Shown here piece after piece: positions 31,472 through 39,441 of a stretch of 40,032 nucleotides of DNA. Position 1 is the stretch's first letter; every line of letters begins with the position of its first letter. This DNA comes from Streptomyces sp. NBRC 110611 (GTDB taxonomy: Bacteria; Actinomycetota; Actinomycetes; Streptomycetales; Streptomycetaceae), in contig NZ_BBUY01000027.1 of NCBI RefSeq assembly GCF_001590865.1, forward strand, positions 1 to 40,032. The letters are read 5' to 3'. A model generated the notes under the pieces. The model saw only the letters and a program-made list of their open reading frames with translations. It had not been told where the DNA came from and ran no database searches. The position numbers were made by a program, and so were the translations under genes.

Positions 31472-31472
31472 C

Positions 31473-31518
31473 AGCAATGCCGGGTTATCGATCTTTAGGA
31501 CGATAACCCGGCATTGCT
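31473..31518 (+). terminator. Strong terminator hairpin (18-bp perfect stem)
   Basis: AGCAATGCCGGGTTATCG (31473-31490) pairs perfectly with the arm at 31501-31518 across a 10-nt loop. It begins at the stop of the HATPase gene. No T-run follows, as is common for actinobacterial terminators. Confidence 0.85.
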
Positions 31519-31675
31519 CGCATGATTCAGCGTGGCATAAGGGGCAGGCTGGCGAGAGCTAGGCTGCAATTTCCCTCTGCCCTTCCGGTTGGATGACGCG
31601 ACACCGGGTAACCCCCATTTGCAATCGATCACAGAGCGTGGTTATTTGGGGTCAGTGAGTGACGGAAGGTGGGGG

Positions 31676-32221
31676 ATGACGGCGACTCGTCGGCAAGAGT
31701 GGCGGTCTGGCGCCTGGGTCTGTGTGACCGCTGCTGCAGCACTGTTGAGTGGATGCGCGGAGGGCTTGTCCGATCCCAGGCCGTTGCCCCCAGAGGCAAC
31801 GAAGGCGTCGACACCTCCCAAACCGAAGAAGAATTCGACAGAAGCTCTGGCGGTCTACCGCGCCATGTGGCGCGATCTCACGGTCGCATCCGAGACCTCC
31901 AACGTGTCGTCCCCACAGCTCGACGACCACGCGACAGGTGGAGCGCTCGAATTGATGAAGTACGGGCTCGGGAAGTCGAAGAGGGAGAATGTGGTCAGCA
32001 AGGGCGCGCCGAAGTTGGACCCGAAAGTGGTATCTGCCAACGATCTGAAAGTCACCCTTCGAGATTGCGTCGACGACAGGAACTGGCTGCAGTACAAACT
32101 GAATGGCGAGCTCAAGAATGACGTCCCTGGAGGCCATTTCAGGGTTGATGCAACCGTGTGGCGCACCAATGGTGTATGGAAGGTTTCGGACCTCTATATG
32201 CATGAAGTTGGGTCATGCTGA
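31676..32221 (+). CDS. Secreted lipoprotein
   Basis: A 181-residue protein with basic residues, a hydrophobic core (WVCVTAAAALLSGC) and a clear lipobox LLSGC, so it is lipid-anchored. The mature part starts with a Pro/Lys-rich spacer, then a compact domain (ALAVYRAMWRDLTVASETSN ... ELMKYGLGKS ... VTLRDCVDDRNWLQYKLNG ... DATVWRTNGVWKVSDLYMHE). This is the shape of NTF2/SnoaL-like lipoproteins common in actinobacterial surface loci. AAGGTGGGGG precedes the ATG at 31676. It overlaps the next gene by 7 bp, so the two are coupled. Confidence 0.75.
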   Translation: MTATRRQEWRSGAWVCVTAAAALLSGCAEGLSDPRPLPPEATKASTPPKPKKNSTEALAVYRAMWRDLTVASETSNVSSPQLDDHATGGALELMKYGLGKSKRENVVSKGAPKLDPKVVSANDLKVTLRDCVDDRNWLQYKLNGELKNDVPGGHFRVDATVWRTNGVWKVSDLYMHEVGSC

Positions 32222-33075
32222 CCTGTTCCTGCGGGACGGTCGGCAGCGTGGTCGCGGCTGCGTTGGTACTCATTTCTGTAGCGCCTGCCACCCCCGTCCG
32301 TGCAGATGGGAACGGTTCGCAATTCGGTGGGGTCAGCTGTGCCCCCGGTGCCTGCGAGGTGGCCGCTGGCAGCGTAGTGAAGCGGTCGTACGGGCTGAGG
32401 AGGAACGGTCCCAGAGGGCAAGGAGCACATGCGAATCCGGGCCGTGGCGGAACGAGGAGTTCTTCGACTGTTGCTCCCGATGATTGGGATCGCGACGTGG
32501 TCCCGATGGGGCTGTTCAGTGGGGGCAAGGGGATGTTTCCGCTCTCCGACGGCAAGGAGCGGCACAAACCCAAGACGGGCGCTGGGCAGAGTGTGCCGTT
32601 GCGCGTTGTGGTGCGGCGGGCAGTGGAGCAGTTGAAGCTGCCGAAGCCGGTGATTCGTACGAGTCCGCATGAGGACCTTGCGCAGGTGGTTGGTGTGCCG
32701 ACATGGATGTGGATGGAGCGTGAGTCGTGGAAACCGGTGTCGGTGTCGGCCTCGGTAGAGGGAGTGGAGGTGACGGCGACGGCGCGGCCGCGGAAAGCGG
32801 TGTGGTCGATGGGCGATGGCGGCACCGTGGTGTGTCGTGGGCCGGGGACGCCGTACTCGGACCGCTACGGTCCCAAGGCGTCGTCGCCGGACTGTGGTTA
32901 CACCTATCGACGGGCATCGCTGGGTGAGCCCAAGGGAGCGTTTCCGCTGTCGGTGCGGGTGCCCTGGGACGTCGAGTGGCACGGAGGTGGGCGGGCTGGT
33001 CTGGTGCCGGGGCTGGTGATGACCGCCGAGCGGCAGCTGGTGGTGGATGAGGTGCAGGCCGTCGTCACGCGCTGA
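32215..33075 (+). CDS. Secreted protein next to the Tad locus
   Basis: A 286-residue protein with a signal peptide (VGSVVAAALVLISVAPATPV, cleavage near RADG). The mature part has a low-complexity segment (about 55-100) and then a beta-rich domain containing VPTWMWMERESWKPVSVSAS, TVVCRGPGTPYSDRYGPKAS and PDCGYTYRRAS. Such proteins are commonly found beside Streptomyces tad genes, and database entries often call them ATP/GTP-binding, though I see no P-loop. The ATG at 32215 overlaps the lipoprotein stop. A terminator 15 bp after its end separates it from the pilus operon. Confidence 0.7.
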   Translation: MLTCSCGTVGSVVAAALVLISVAPATPVRADGNGSQFGGVSCAPGACEVAAGSVVKRSYGLRRNGPRGQGAHANPGRGGTRSSSTVAPDDWDRDVVPMGLFSGGKGMFPLSDGKERHKPKTGAGQSVPLRVVVRRAVEQLKLPKPVIRTSPHEDLAQVVGVPTWMWMERESWKPVSVSASVEGVEVTATARPRKAVWSMGDGGTVVCRGPGTPYSDRYGPKASSPDCGYTYRRASLGEPKGAFPLSVRVPWDVEWHGGGRAGLVPGLVMTAERQLVVDEVQAVVTR

Positions 33076-33089
33076 CGAACGAATGTGAT

Positions 33090-33116
33090 GCCCGGCTCGC
33101 TGTCGGCAAGCCGGGC
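33090..33116 (+). terminator. Terminator between the secreted-protein pair and the tad operon
   Basis: GCCCGGCT (33090-33097) pairs with AGCCGGGC (33109-33116) across an 11-nt loop. A T-rich stretch (TTTTCCTTTTCT, near 33131-33142) follows. It starts 15 bp after the stop at 33075. Confidence 0.6.
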
Positions 33117-33153
33117 GGTGGAAGTCGGATTTTCCTTTTCTGTGAGGTGAAGT

Positions 33154-33867
33154 GTGGGTACCTCCTTGCCTTCTTCGGCCCAGCAGGATGCCGGTTCCGG
33201 TGTGCCGGGGGCGCGGCGGCCGGGTCCTGGGAAGAGGCCGGCGATGACGGGTGGTCGGCGGCGTCGGCTGGGCTGGGTGTGGGCAGGAGCGGGAGCCGTG
33301 GTCGTCTCGGCGGTCGGCTTCACGCTGGCGTTGCAGGTCTTCGGTGAGCGGGCCCAGGTGTTGGTGCTGGCCCGTGATGTACCGGTGGGTCAGATGCTGA
33401 AGCCGGGTGACCTGCGCACGGTCCAGGTGGCTGCGGAGACAGGGGTGGTCCCGGTGGCGGACCGCGGCACGGTATTGGGGCGGCGAGCACGGGTACCGCT
33501 GGTAGCCGGGGCACTGCTGGCACCAGGGCAGGTGGGGACGAGTGCCGGATTCCCGCCGAAGGGGCTTTCCCAGGTGGCGTTCGCGGTGGAGCAGGGCGGT
33601 GCACCACCGGATCTGGCCCAAGGGGAACATGTTGCAGTCCTTTCCGGTCCAGCCGGCACCGACGCCGGTCCGGTGGAGGGCGCTGCCGGGGAGGAAGCGG
33701 AGGACTCTTCGGTGGTGGGGACCGTGATGGCGGTGCGGGCGCCGGAGTCGGTGGGCGGGCCGCGGGTGGTCACCATGCTGGTGGAAACCGCGGCTGCCCG
33801 TCGGGCAGCGCAGCTGGACCACCCGCGCGTGGTGGTGCTGCCTACCGAGGAGCGTGAGTCGCCGTGA
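33154..33867 (+). CDS. SAF-domain Flp pilus assembly protein (CpaB/RcpC-like)
   Basis: A 237-residue protein with a Gly/Arg-rich cytoplasmic N-terminus, one membrane helix (about 47-64) and an extracytoplasmic SAF domain (VLVLARDVPVGQMLKPGDLR ... LGRRARVPLVAGALLAPGQV). The SAF protein is the CpaB/RcpC counterpart in actinobacterial Tad systems, thought to act at the cell envelope in pilus export. GAGGTGAAG lies before the GTG at 33154. Its stop overlaps the next start by GTGA. It is the first gene of the tad operon here. Confidence 0.85.
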   Translation: MGTSLPSSAQQDAGSGVPGARRPGPGKRPAMTGGRRRRLGWVWAGAGAVVVSAVGFTLALQVFGERAQVLVLARDVPVGQMLKPGDLRTVQVAAETGVVPVADRGTVLGRRARVPLVAGALLAPGQVGTSAGFPPKGLSQVAFAVEQGGAPPDLAQGEHVAVLSGPAGTDAGPVEGAAGEEAEDSSVVGTVMAVRAPESVGGPRVVTMLVETAAARRAAQLDHPRVVVLPTEERESP

Positions 33868-34685
33868 GGCGGCTGGTGGTGGTCGGGTCAGTCTCGGGTG
33901 CGCCGGGAGTGACGACGACGGCGCTGGCGCTGGCTGCTGCCTGGCCGCCTCAGGCGGATGGCGGAGTGCGGCCGGTGGTGGTGGAGGCGGACTGCTCCGG
34001 TGGGGACCTCATGATGCGTTTCGGGCTGCCGCCGGCGCCGTCGTTGCTCGATGTGGCGGCCGCGGCCGGAAAGCCGTATCCCGGCTCCTTGCTGGGGGCG
34101 GTGGCGGAGCTTCCCTTCGGAGTACGGGCGGTGGTTGCGGTACCGGGGCGTCGTCCGTGTACGGAGGCGGTGCGGCTACTGGCGACCGAGGGTGGGCGGC
34201 GTGTCCTGCTGGGCGAGGAGGACAACCAGGGCACGGTGCTGCTGGACGCCGGGCGCCTGGTCGAGGACGTCAGCCCACTGCTGCGGGCGGCCAACGAGGT
34301 GGTGCTGGTGACGGGGGGCGGGGCAGAGGCGCTGACGCACGTGTCCGCGTACGGGCTCGACTCCGACGTATTCGCCGGTCGGCTGACGTTGGGTGTGGTC
34401 GGGCGGTGTCCGTACCGGGCGGAGGAGATCTCCCAGACACTGGGGATCGAACGGGTGCTCTTCCTGCCCTGGGACACCAAGACCGGCGGCATGATGAGCA
34501 GCCCCCGGCGCAGGCCGCTGCGAACAACAGGGCATCGGATTCCGCCGCTGGTGGCTGCCGCACGGAAGCTGGCCCGGCAGCTGGCCAGCGGGCGGGACCA
34601 CGATGACGAAGCCGATTCGAAGGCGGTCGAGCAGAGCAGGCGGGGGCTGGTTCATGCCACAGCAGACGATGGGAGCGAATCATGA
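33864..34685 (+). CDS. tadZ: TadZ/CpaE-like ParA-fold protein
   Basis: A 273-residue MinD/ParA-fold protein. VVVGSVSGAPGVTTTALALA occupies the P-loop position, but the usual KGGVGKT lysines are absent (GAPGVTTT). VVVEADCSGGDLMMRFGL is the expected switch-1-like strand, and TVLLDAGRLVED the Walker B-like strand. TadZ/CpaE proteins place the pilus machinery at its cellular site and often have degenerate ATPase sites. It overlaps the genes on both sides by 4 bp (GTGA, ATGA). Confidence 0.85.
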   Translation: MRRLVVVGSVSGAPGVTTTALALAAAWPPQADGGVRPVVVEADCSGGDLMMRFGLPPAPSLLDVAAAAGKPYPGSLLGAVAELPFGVRAVVAVPGRRPCTEAVRLLATEGGRRVLLGEEDNQGTVLLDAGRLVEDVSPLLRAANEVVLVTGGGAEALTHVSAYGLDSDVFAGRLTLGVVGRCPYRAEEISQTLGIERVLFLPWDTKTGGMMSSPRRRPLRTTGHRIPPLVAAARKLARQLASGRDHDDEADSKAVEQSRRGLVHATADDGSES

Positions 34686-36031
34686 GCCAGGGGCTGATGC
34701 CGCCCGGCGTGGTACCTGCTCAGAGCGAACAGGAGTTGGCGAGGCTGGTGCGTCAACGGGTCGCGGCCCGGCTGGCGGAGTATGCGGGCGAGCGGGAGGC
34801 TGCGGGATTGCCCCCCGAGGGCGAGGAGGCACGGCGGGCCACCGTGAGTCGACTGCTGGCCGAGGAGCTGGGTGCGCAGCGCCGTCTGGCCCTCATGCGA
34901 GGCAGTCGGGTCATCGATGCGGCTGTCGAAGAGCGGGTGGCGCGGGCGGTTGAGGATGCGTTGTTCGGTACGGGGAGTCTGGAGCGGCTGCTGGCGGATG
35001 CGGCACTTGAGAACATCTGCGTCAATGGCTGTGACGTGGTGTGGGTCAAGGACGCGGCCGGTGCGTGGCGCCGGGAGAATCCGGTGGCTGCTTCGGATGC
35101 TGAGCTGGTGGAGCTGGTCCGCGCTCTGGCGGCCCGTACGGGTGGTGAGGAGCGGCGTTTCGACCGGGGCATGCCTCGCCTGAACCTGCAGCTTCCGGAC
35201 GGGTCGAGGTTGTTTGCGGTGATGGCGGTCACGGGGCGGGTGTCGTTGACGATCCGCCGCCACCGCTTCCCGGCGGCGTCGATGGCCGAGCTGGTGCGTC
35301 TGGGCGTGTGTGACCAGGAGCTGGCAGCGTTTTTGACAGCGCTGGTGCGGGCGCGCAAGAACATCGTCATCGGCGGCGGCACCAATGTCGGCAAGACCAC
35401 CGTGCTGCGGGCCTTCGCCCACGAGATCCCGCCCGCCGAGCGGCTGGTGACGATCGAGGACACGTTCGAGCTCGGCCTGGATGCGGATGCGGCAGCGCAT
35501 CCGAATGTGGTGGCCATGCAGGCGCGGGAGCCGAACATCGAGGGCAAGGGTGGCATCGACCAGGCGGAGCTGGTGCGTTGGGGGCTGCGGATGTCCCCGG
35601 ACCGGGTCATCGTCGGCGAGATCCGCGGTGCCGAGGTCATCCCGATGTGCAACGCGATGTCGCAGGGCAACGACGGCTCGCTGTCCACCATCCATGCCTC
35701 CACCTCACGCGGGGTCTTCACCAAACTCGCCTCCTACGCCGCACAGTCCCCTGAGCGGCTGTCGCTGGAGGCGACGAATCTGATGGTCGCCTCCGCGGTC
35801 CACTTCGTCGTGCACCTGGGCTGGGACGCCAGCGGGCGCCGGACGATCGACTCGGTACGCGAGGTTATCGACGCCGACGGCGCCCAGGTCGTGTCCAACG
35901 AGATCTACCGTCCCGGCCCGGACGGACGTGCCGCGCCAGCGAGCCCGCTGCGCACGGAGACCCTCAACGACCTGGTTGCGGCCGGACTGGATGTCCAGGG
36001 AACTGGTTTCCCGTGCTGGGGAGGGGCATGA
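34682..36031 (+). CDS. tadA: TadA/CpaF secretion ATPase
   Basis: A 449-residue type II/IV secretion ATPase. Walker A is GGGTNVGKTT (231-240), the Asp box is TIEDTFEL (around E259-D260), Walker B is RVIVGEIRG (308-316) and the His box is STIHA (335-339). An N-terminal helical region precedes the NTD2-like segment. All catalytic elements are intact, so it should power assembly of the Flp-type pilus. It overlaps tadZ and tadB by ATGA on each side. Confidence 0.95.
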   Translation: MSQGLMPPGVVPAQSEQELARLVRQRVAARLAEYAGEREAAGLPPEGEEARRATVSRLLAEELGAQRRLALMRGSRVIDAAVEERVARAVEDALFGTGSLERLLADAALENICVNGCDVVWVKDAAGAWRRENPVAASDAELVELVRALAARTGGEERRFDRGMPRLNLQLPDGSRLFAVMAVTGRVSLTIRRHRFPAASMAELVRLGVCDQELAAFLTALVRARKNIVIGGGTNVGKTTVLRAFAHEIPPAERLVTIEDTFELGLDADAAAHPNVVAMQAREPNIEGKGGIDQAELVRWGLRMSPDRVIVGEIRGAEVIPMCNAMSQGNDGSLSTIHASTSRGVFTKLASYAAQSPERLSLEATNLMVASAVHFVVHLGWDASGRRTIDSVREVIDADGAQVVSNEIYRPGPDGRAAPASPLRTETLNDLVAAGLDVQGTGFPCWGGA

Positions 36032-36951
36032 TGTCCGTCTTCAGCCCGCCGAGCGCGGGTTCCTTGACAGCGGTCGCGGTGGTCTGCGGAGCAGTGTGTG
36101 GCCTGGGAATCGCGGCCATCGGCTACGGTGTCCTGCGGCGGAGCGAGCGCGAGGACCGGCCTGGCTTCCTGCGCGGCTTGATCACCCGGCTGCCCGCGGG
36201 CTGGACCACCCGGCGCGTGGTCATCGCGGTGACGGTCGGGGTTGTCACGGGGGCGTTGACGGCGTGGCCGGTGGCGGCGGTACTGACCACCGTTGCTGTT
36301 CTCACGCTTCCTGGTCTGCTGGGCCCGGACCGGGCGGCGGCGCGGCGTACAGAGCGGATGGAGGCGCTGGCGGCCTGGACGGAGATGCTGCGCGACACCC
36401 TCTCCGCAGCGGCCGGCCTGGAACAGGCGGTCCTTGTAACGGCGGACATCGCACCGGCCGCGCTGGAGCCGGAGATGTGGAACCTGGCTGCATCGATCCG
36501 CTCCGGGCGTGGTCTGCCTGCCGCACTGCGGACGTTCGCCGGGGACGTGGATGATCCGTTGGCCGATGTGGTGGTGGCCGCGTTGGTGATGGCGGCTGAG
36601 CAGCAGGCCGGCCAGTTGGCCCCACTGTTGGGTGAGCTGGCGGAGTCGGTGCGTGAGCAGGTGGCGATGCGTCAGCGGATTGATGCCGGACGCGCCAGCG
36701 TACGCACCGGCGTACGCGTCACAGTGACCGTCACCCTCGGCATGTCAGTAGGGCTGGTGGTCTTCAACCGCCCGTACCTGAACCCCTTCAACACCTGGAC
36801 CGGGCAGGCCGTCCTGGCGGCGGTGGGCGCCTTGTTTGCCGCCAGCTTCACCTACCTGTCTGCCATCGGCCGCATCGACGACCCCATCCGTCTCATCACC
36901 CCCACCCCACTTGAGAATGCGACACCTGCCGAAGCGGGAGGCCCACGGTGA
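36028..36951 (+). CDS. tadB: TadB-like pilus assembly membrane protein
   Basis: A 307-residue T2SSF-domain platform protein. Two N-terminal helices (about 14-37 and 65-98) are followed by the cytoplasmic GspF-like domain (MEALAAWTEMLRDTLSAAAG ... LADVVVAALVMAAEQQAGQL) and two C-terminal helices. The ATG at 36028 overlaps the tadA stop and has GGGGAGGGG just upstream; an ATG at 36013 is a less likely start. It pairs with TadC as the inner-membrane platform driven by TadA. Confidence 0.9.
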   Translation: MMSVFSPPSAGSLTAVAVVCGAVCGLGIAAIGYGVLRRSEREDRPGFLRGLITRLPAGWTTRRVVIAVTVGVVTGALTAWPVAAVLTTVAVLTLPGLLGPDRAAARRTERMEALAAWTEMLRDTLSAAAGLEQAVLVTADIAPAALEPEMWNLAASIRSGRGLPAALRTFAGDVDDPLADVVVAALVMAAEQQAGQLAPLLGELAESVREQVAMRQRIDAGRASVRTGVRVTVTVTLGMSVGLVVFNRPYLNPFNTWTGQAVLAAVGALFAASFTYLSAIGRIDDPIRLITPTPLENATPAEAGGPR

Positions 36952-37847
36952 TCGTCACGCTGCTTGGCGCGCTCTTCGGCGCCGGAGCCACCGCACTCGT
37001 CTACGGTCTGCGCCCCTCCCGGCCCGCGCTGTCCGATATCCTCACCGCCCTCAACGCCCCAGCGCAGCCAGTGCATTCGTCAGCAGATGAGGTGGGCGAA
37101 GCTGAGTGGGCGACCCGGCTCGGGCGGCGCGCCGTACCTCTGGTGCGGGCGCTCGGGTTTCCCACCGCCTCGCTGCGCGCGGATCTGGCGGTGTGCGGCG
37201 TGGACGAGGAGCGGCACTTGGCGGGCAAGGCCGTCTGCGCGATGACCGGGCTCATCGCACCGTGGGCCATGGTCCTGGTACTGCGTATGGGTGCGGATTT
37301 CGCGGCGGGGTGGTGGGTGCCGCTGGCCGGCTCGCTCGCCCTGGCCGTGGTGCTGTTCTTCGTACCCGACCTCAGCCTCCACCAGCAGGCACAGCGCCGA
37401 CGCCGCGAGATGCGGCACACCCTCAGTCTCGTTTTGGACCTGACGGTGATCGCGCTTGCGGGCGGCGCGGGAGTCCAGCAGGCCCTCGCCCAGGCTATCG
37501 ATGCGCCGCGGGGCTGGGCGGCGGGCAAATTGCGGCACGCCCTGCACGTCGCGCAGCTCACCCGGACCAGCCCCTGGCCCCACCTGGACGAACTGGGCCG
37601 GCATCTGGCCGTCGGGGACCTGACCGAACTCGCCTCGACGCTGAGCCTTGCCGGCGCTGAGGGTGCCAAGATCCGCGGCTCGCTTGGTGCGAAGGCGCGG
37701 GCGATGCGGCGCCGGAGAGTCTCCGAGGCCGACGGGGTTGCCCAGGCGGCCACGGAGCGGATGTCGCTTCCTGTGATGGGCCTGTTCGCCGCCTTCTTGC
37801 TGCTGATCGGCTACCCAGCTTTCGCGCACGTGCTGTCCATGAGCTGA
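36948..37847 (+). CDS. tadC: TadC-like pilus assembly membrane protein
   Basis: A 299-residue second T2SSF platform protein. It has an N-terminal helix (1-20), a mid-protein hydrophobic pair (about 85-135), the GspF-like domain (RREMRHTLSLVLDLTVIALA ... GGAGVQQALAQAI) and a C-terminal helix (MGLFAAFLLLIGYPAFAHVL). The GTG start overlaps the tadB stop (GTGA). The following gene is 54 bp away, so the small pilin-like gene has its own ribosome site. Confidence 0.9.
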   Translation: MIVTLLGALFGAGATALVYGLRPSRPALSDILTALNAPAQPVHSSADEVGEAEWATRLGRRAVPLVRALGFPTASLRADLAVCGVDEERHLAGKAVCAMTGLIAPWAMVLVLRMGADFAAGWWVPLAGSLALAVVLFFVPDLSLHQQAQRRRREMRHTLSLVLDLTVIALAGGAGVQQALAQAIDAPRGWAAGKLRHALHVAQLTRTSPWPHLDELGRHLAVGDLTELASTLSLAGAEGAKIRGSLGAKARAMRRRRVSEADGVAQAATERMSLPVMGLFAAFLLLIGYPAFAHVLSMS

Positions 37848-37901
37848 GAACACCTTTCCCACCGCCCACCGACGCACCGAGATCACGAAGAAAGACTCGC
37901 C

Positions 37902-38102
37902 ATGTTTCACCTCGACACCCTGACCCGCCGGCTGCGCGATCATCTGGCCGAAGTCCGTCAGCAGGCCCGCGATCACGGGGACGCCGGCTACACCACCGAG
38001 ACCGTCCTGATCACCGCGCTGCTGGCGATCCTGGCCTTGACGGTGGTAGGCATCATCGCTGCCAAAGTCCTGGGCAAGGCCAAAGGCCTGGACCTCGGGT
38101 AG
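37902..38102 (+). CDS. Small Flp pilin-like protein
   Basis: A 66-residue prepilin-like protein. A basic N-terminus (DTLTRRLRDHLAEVRQQARD) leads to DAGYTTETVLITALLAILAL, a class III-type processing site with a Glu at +5 if cleaved between Ala and Gly, followed by the hydrophobic helix and KVLGKAKGLDLG. Size and place (after tadC, before the TadE genes) match the major Flp-like pilin of actinobacterial Tad loci. It would be cut by a TadV-type peptidase, not seen in this window. Confidence 0.8.
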   Translation: MFHLDTLTRRLRDHLAEVRQQARDHGDAGYTTETVLITALLAILALTVVGIIAAKVLGKAKGLDLG

Positions 38103-38105
38103 ACC

Positions 38106-38519
38106 GTGACCTCGATGGCTCTCTTGCGAAGGCTGCGTGACGACCGCGGGTCGGCAAGTACACAGCTTGTGCTGGTCGTTCCCGTGCTGTTGCTGATCGC
38201 CTTGCTGGTGGTCCAGTTCGCCGTGGTCTGGCACGCGCGGCACATCGCGCAGTACGCCGCCCAGCGGGCCCTAGCCGCCGCCCGTGCTGAGGACGGAACC
38301 GCTGCCGAGGGCCGGGCCCGGGCCCGACGCAGCCTTGCCGCGCTGGGCAGCCGGATCCTGACGGAACCGTCAGTGACGGTCGACCGCAGCACGGCCAAGA
38401 CCACCGTGCACGTCGACGGGACAGTGATGACTGTGGTCCCCGGCCTAACCTTGTACGCCTCCGGTACCGCGTCCGGCCCCACGGAGAAAGTCACCGCCCC
38501 CGCCGGAGATCGGCCATGA
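38106..38519 (+). CDS. tadE: TadE-like pseudopilin
   Basis: A 137-residue protein: a basic N-terminus (RRLRDDRG), then SASTQLVLVVPVLLLIALLV as hydrophobic helix, and an extracytoplasmic part with RAEDGTAAEGRARARRSLAA. TadE-family pseudopilins carry Glu at +5 after the Gly cleavage point; here that position is Gln (G-SASTQ). GTG start 3 bp after the pilin stop, ATGA overlap with the next gene. It is expected to be a minor pilin or assembly factor. Confidence 0.85.
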   Translation: MTSMALLRRLRDDRGSASTQLVLVVPVLLLIALLVVQFAVVWHARHIAQYAAQRALAAARAEDGTAAEGRARARRSLAALGSRILTEPSVTVDRSTAKTTVHVDGTVMTVVPGLTLYASGTASGPTEKVTAPAGDRP

Positions 38520-38953
38520 ACCGGCGTCAGGTGCGCGCCAGCCGCGGCGAGTGTGATCGCGGCTCGGCGTCGGTGGAGCTGGTGCTGGTCACTCCGCTGC
38601 TGATGGTGGTGCTGCTGGTCGTCGTAGCGTTGGGCAGGCTCGCTGACGCTCGCCTGGTCGTGACGGACGCCGCTCACCAGGCTGCCCGCGCTGCCTCGCT
38701 GGCCCGCACCGAACATGCCGCCCGAGCCCAGGCAGCACGCGCCGCGGCCACGGCCCTCCAGGAAGCCGGAGCCACCTGTAGGCATCCGCGCGTCAGCCTC
38801 TCCACGAGCGGTCTGAACCCGGGCGCCAACGTGGCGGCGAAGGTCTCCTGCATCGCCGACCTGTCGCATCTGACCCACACCTGGGCCCCCGGCCACGTGC
38901 CCCTGACCGGCACAGCCTTCTCCGTCGTCGACTCCTTCCGAGGCACACCGTGA
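38516..38953 (+). CDS. TadE/TadF-like pseudopilin
   Basis: A 145-residue protein with the class III site G-SASVE (Glu +5 intact) followed by LVLVTPLLMVVLLVVVALGR, the pseudopilin helix. The extracytoplasmic part has two Cys (TCRHP and VSCIADL), which could be disulfide-bonded. ATG start overlaps the previous stop; its stop overlaps a GTG at 38950. It is probably processed by the same peptidase as the pilin. Confidence 0.85.
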   Translation: MNRRQVRASRGECDRGSASVELVLVTPLLMVVLLVVVALGRLADARLVVTDAAHQAARAASLARTEHAARAQAARAAATALQEAGATCRHPRVSLSTSGLNPGANVAAKVSCIADLSHLTHTWAPGHVPLTGTAFSVVDSFRGTP

Positions 38954-39009
38954 AACGACACATCCACGCACAGCTGGCGGCAGGAGATAGCCGGGGAGAC
39001 GTGGCGTGA
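38950..39009 (+). pseudogene. Detached N-terminal leader of the TadG-like gene
   Basis: A GTG at 38950 (GTGA overlap with the preceding stop) opens a 19-codon frame, MKRHIHAQLAAGDSRGDVA, ending at 39007-39009. SRGD is the kind of basic-Gly junction that precedes the pseudopilin helix. The following frame starts at a second GTG (39006). A direct repeat GTGGC-GTG at 39001-39008 suggests a 5-nt duplication split one gene; removing it would read SRGDVTAFVIG continuously. Confidence 0.5.
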
Positions 39010-39401
39010 CAGCGTTCGTCATCGGCATTGTTGCCGCGTTGTGGCTCTTCGCCGGGATCGTCGCCGACGGCGGCCTCGCCCTGGCCGGCAAAGCCCGAGC
39101 TCTTGACCTGGCGCAGGAAGCCGCGCGCACCGGTGCCCAGCAGCTCGATGTCGCCCACCTACGGCATCAGCGTCACCACGACGACGTCCGTCTCGTTCGT
39201 GACGAAGCCATCCGTGTCGCCCGCGTCTATGTGGCCTCCGCCAGCGACAGCGGCATCGCGTCTGTGAAGGGTGATGCCGTCACGGTCCAGGTCACCCACC
39301 GCTACCGCACGCAGATCCTCCAGCTGATCGGTCTGCACACACTCACCACGCACGCCACCGGTACCGCGCACGCCGAACGTGCCACCACCGCCTCCTCGTA
39401 G
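39006..39401 (+). CDS. TadG-like pilus-locus protein, probably N-terminally truncated
   Basis: A 131-residue frame. It starts directly in the hydrophobic helix (TAFVIGIVAALWLFAGIVAD), followed by GGLALAGKARALDLAQEAAR, the motif of the TadG/Flp-locus proteins of actinobacteria, and a short extracytoplasmic domain (VTVQVTHRYRTQILQLIGLH). The usual basic leader with the Gly processing site is missing, and is found out of frame just upstream. It can still be made by reinitiation from the GTG at 39006 (GTGA overlap with the leader frame), but would lack the processing site. Confidence 0.75.
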   Translation: MTAFVIGIVAALWLFAGIVADGGLALAGKARALDLAQEAARTGAQQLDVAHLRHQRHHDDVRLVRDEAIRVARVYVASASDSGIASVKGDAVTVQVTHRYRTQILQLIGLHTLTTHATGTAHAERATTASS

Positions 39402-39441
39402 CGGCTGTTCCCCCTTGCGGCCGCAGAAAGCGAAACCGGCG

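Noticed and set aside
32194..33822. A 542-codon minus frame rich in Arg, His and Pro
   Set aside because: Antisense to the secreted protein and SAF genes; composition is that of a shadow frame.
34652..35695. A 347-codon minus frame opposite tadA
   Set aside because: tadA has complete ATPase motifs on the plus strand; this is its complement.
37080..38243. A 387-codon minus frame opposite tadC and the pilin-like gene
   Set aside because: Shadow frame; plus-strand genes have membrane helices and stop-start overlaps.
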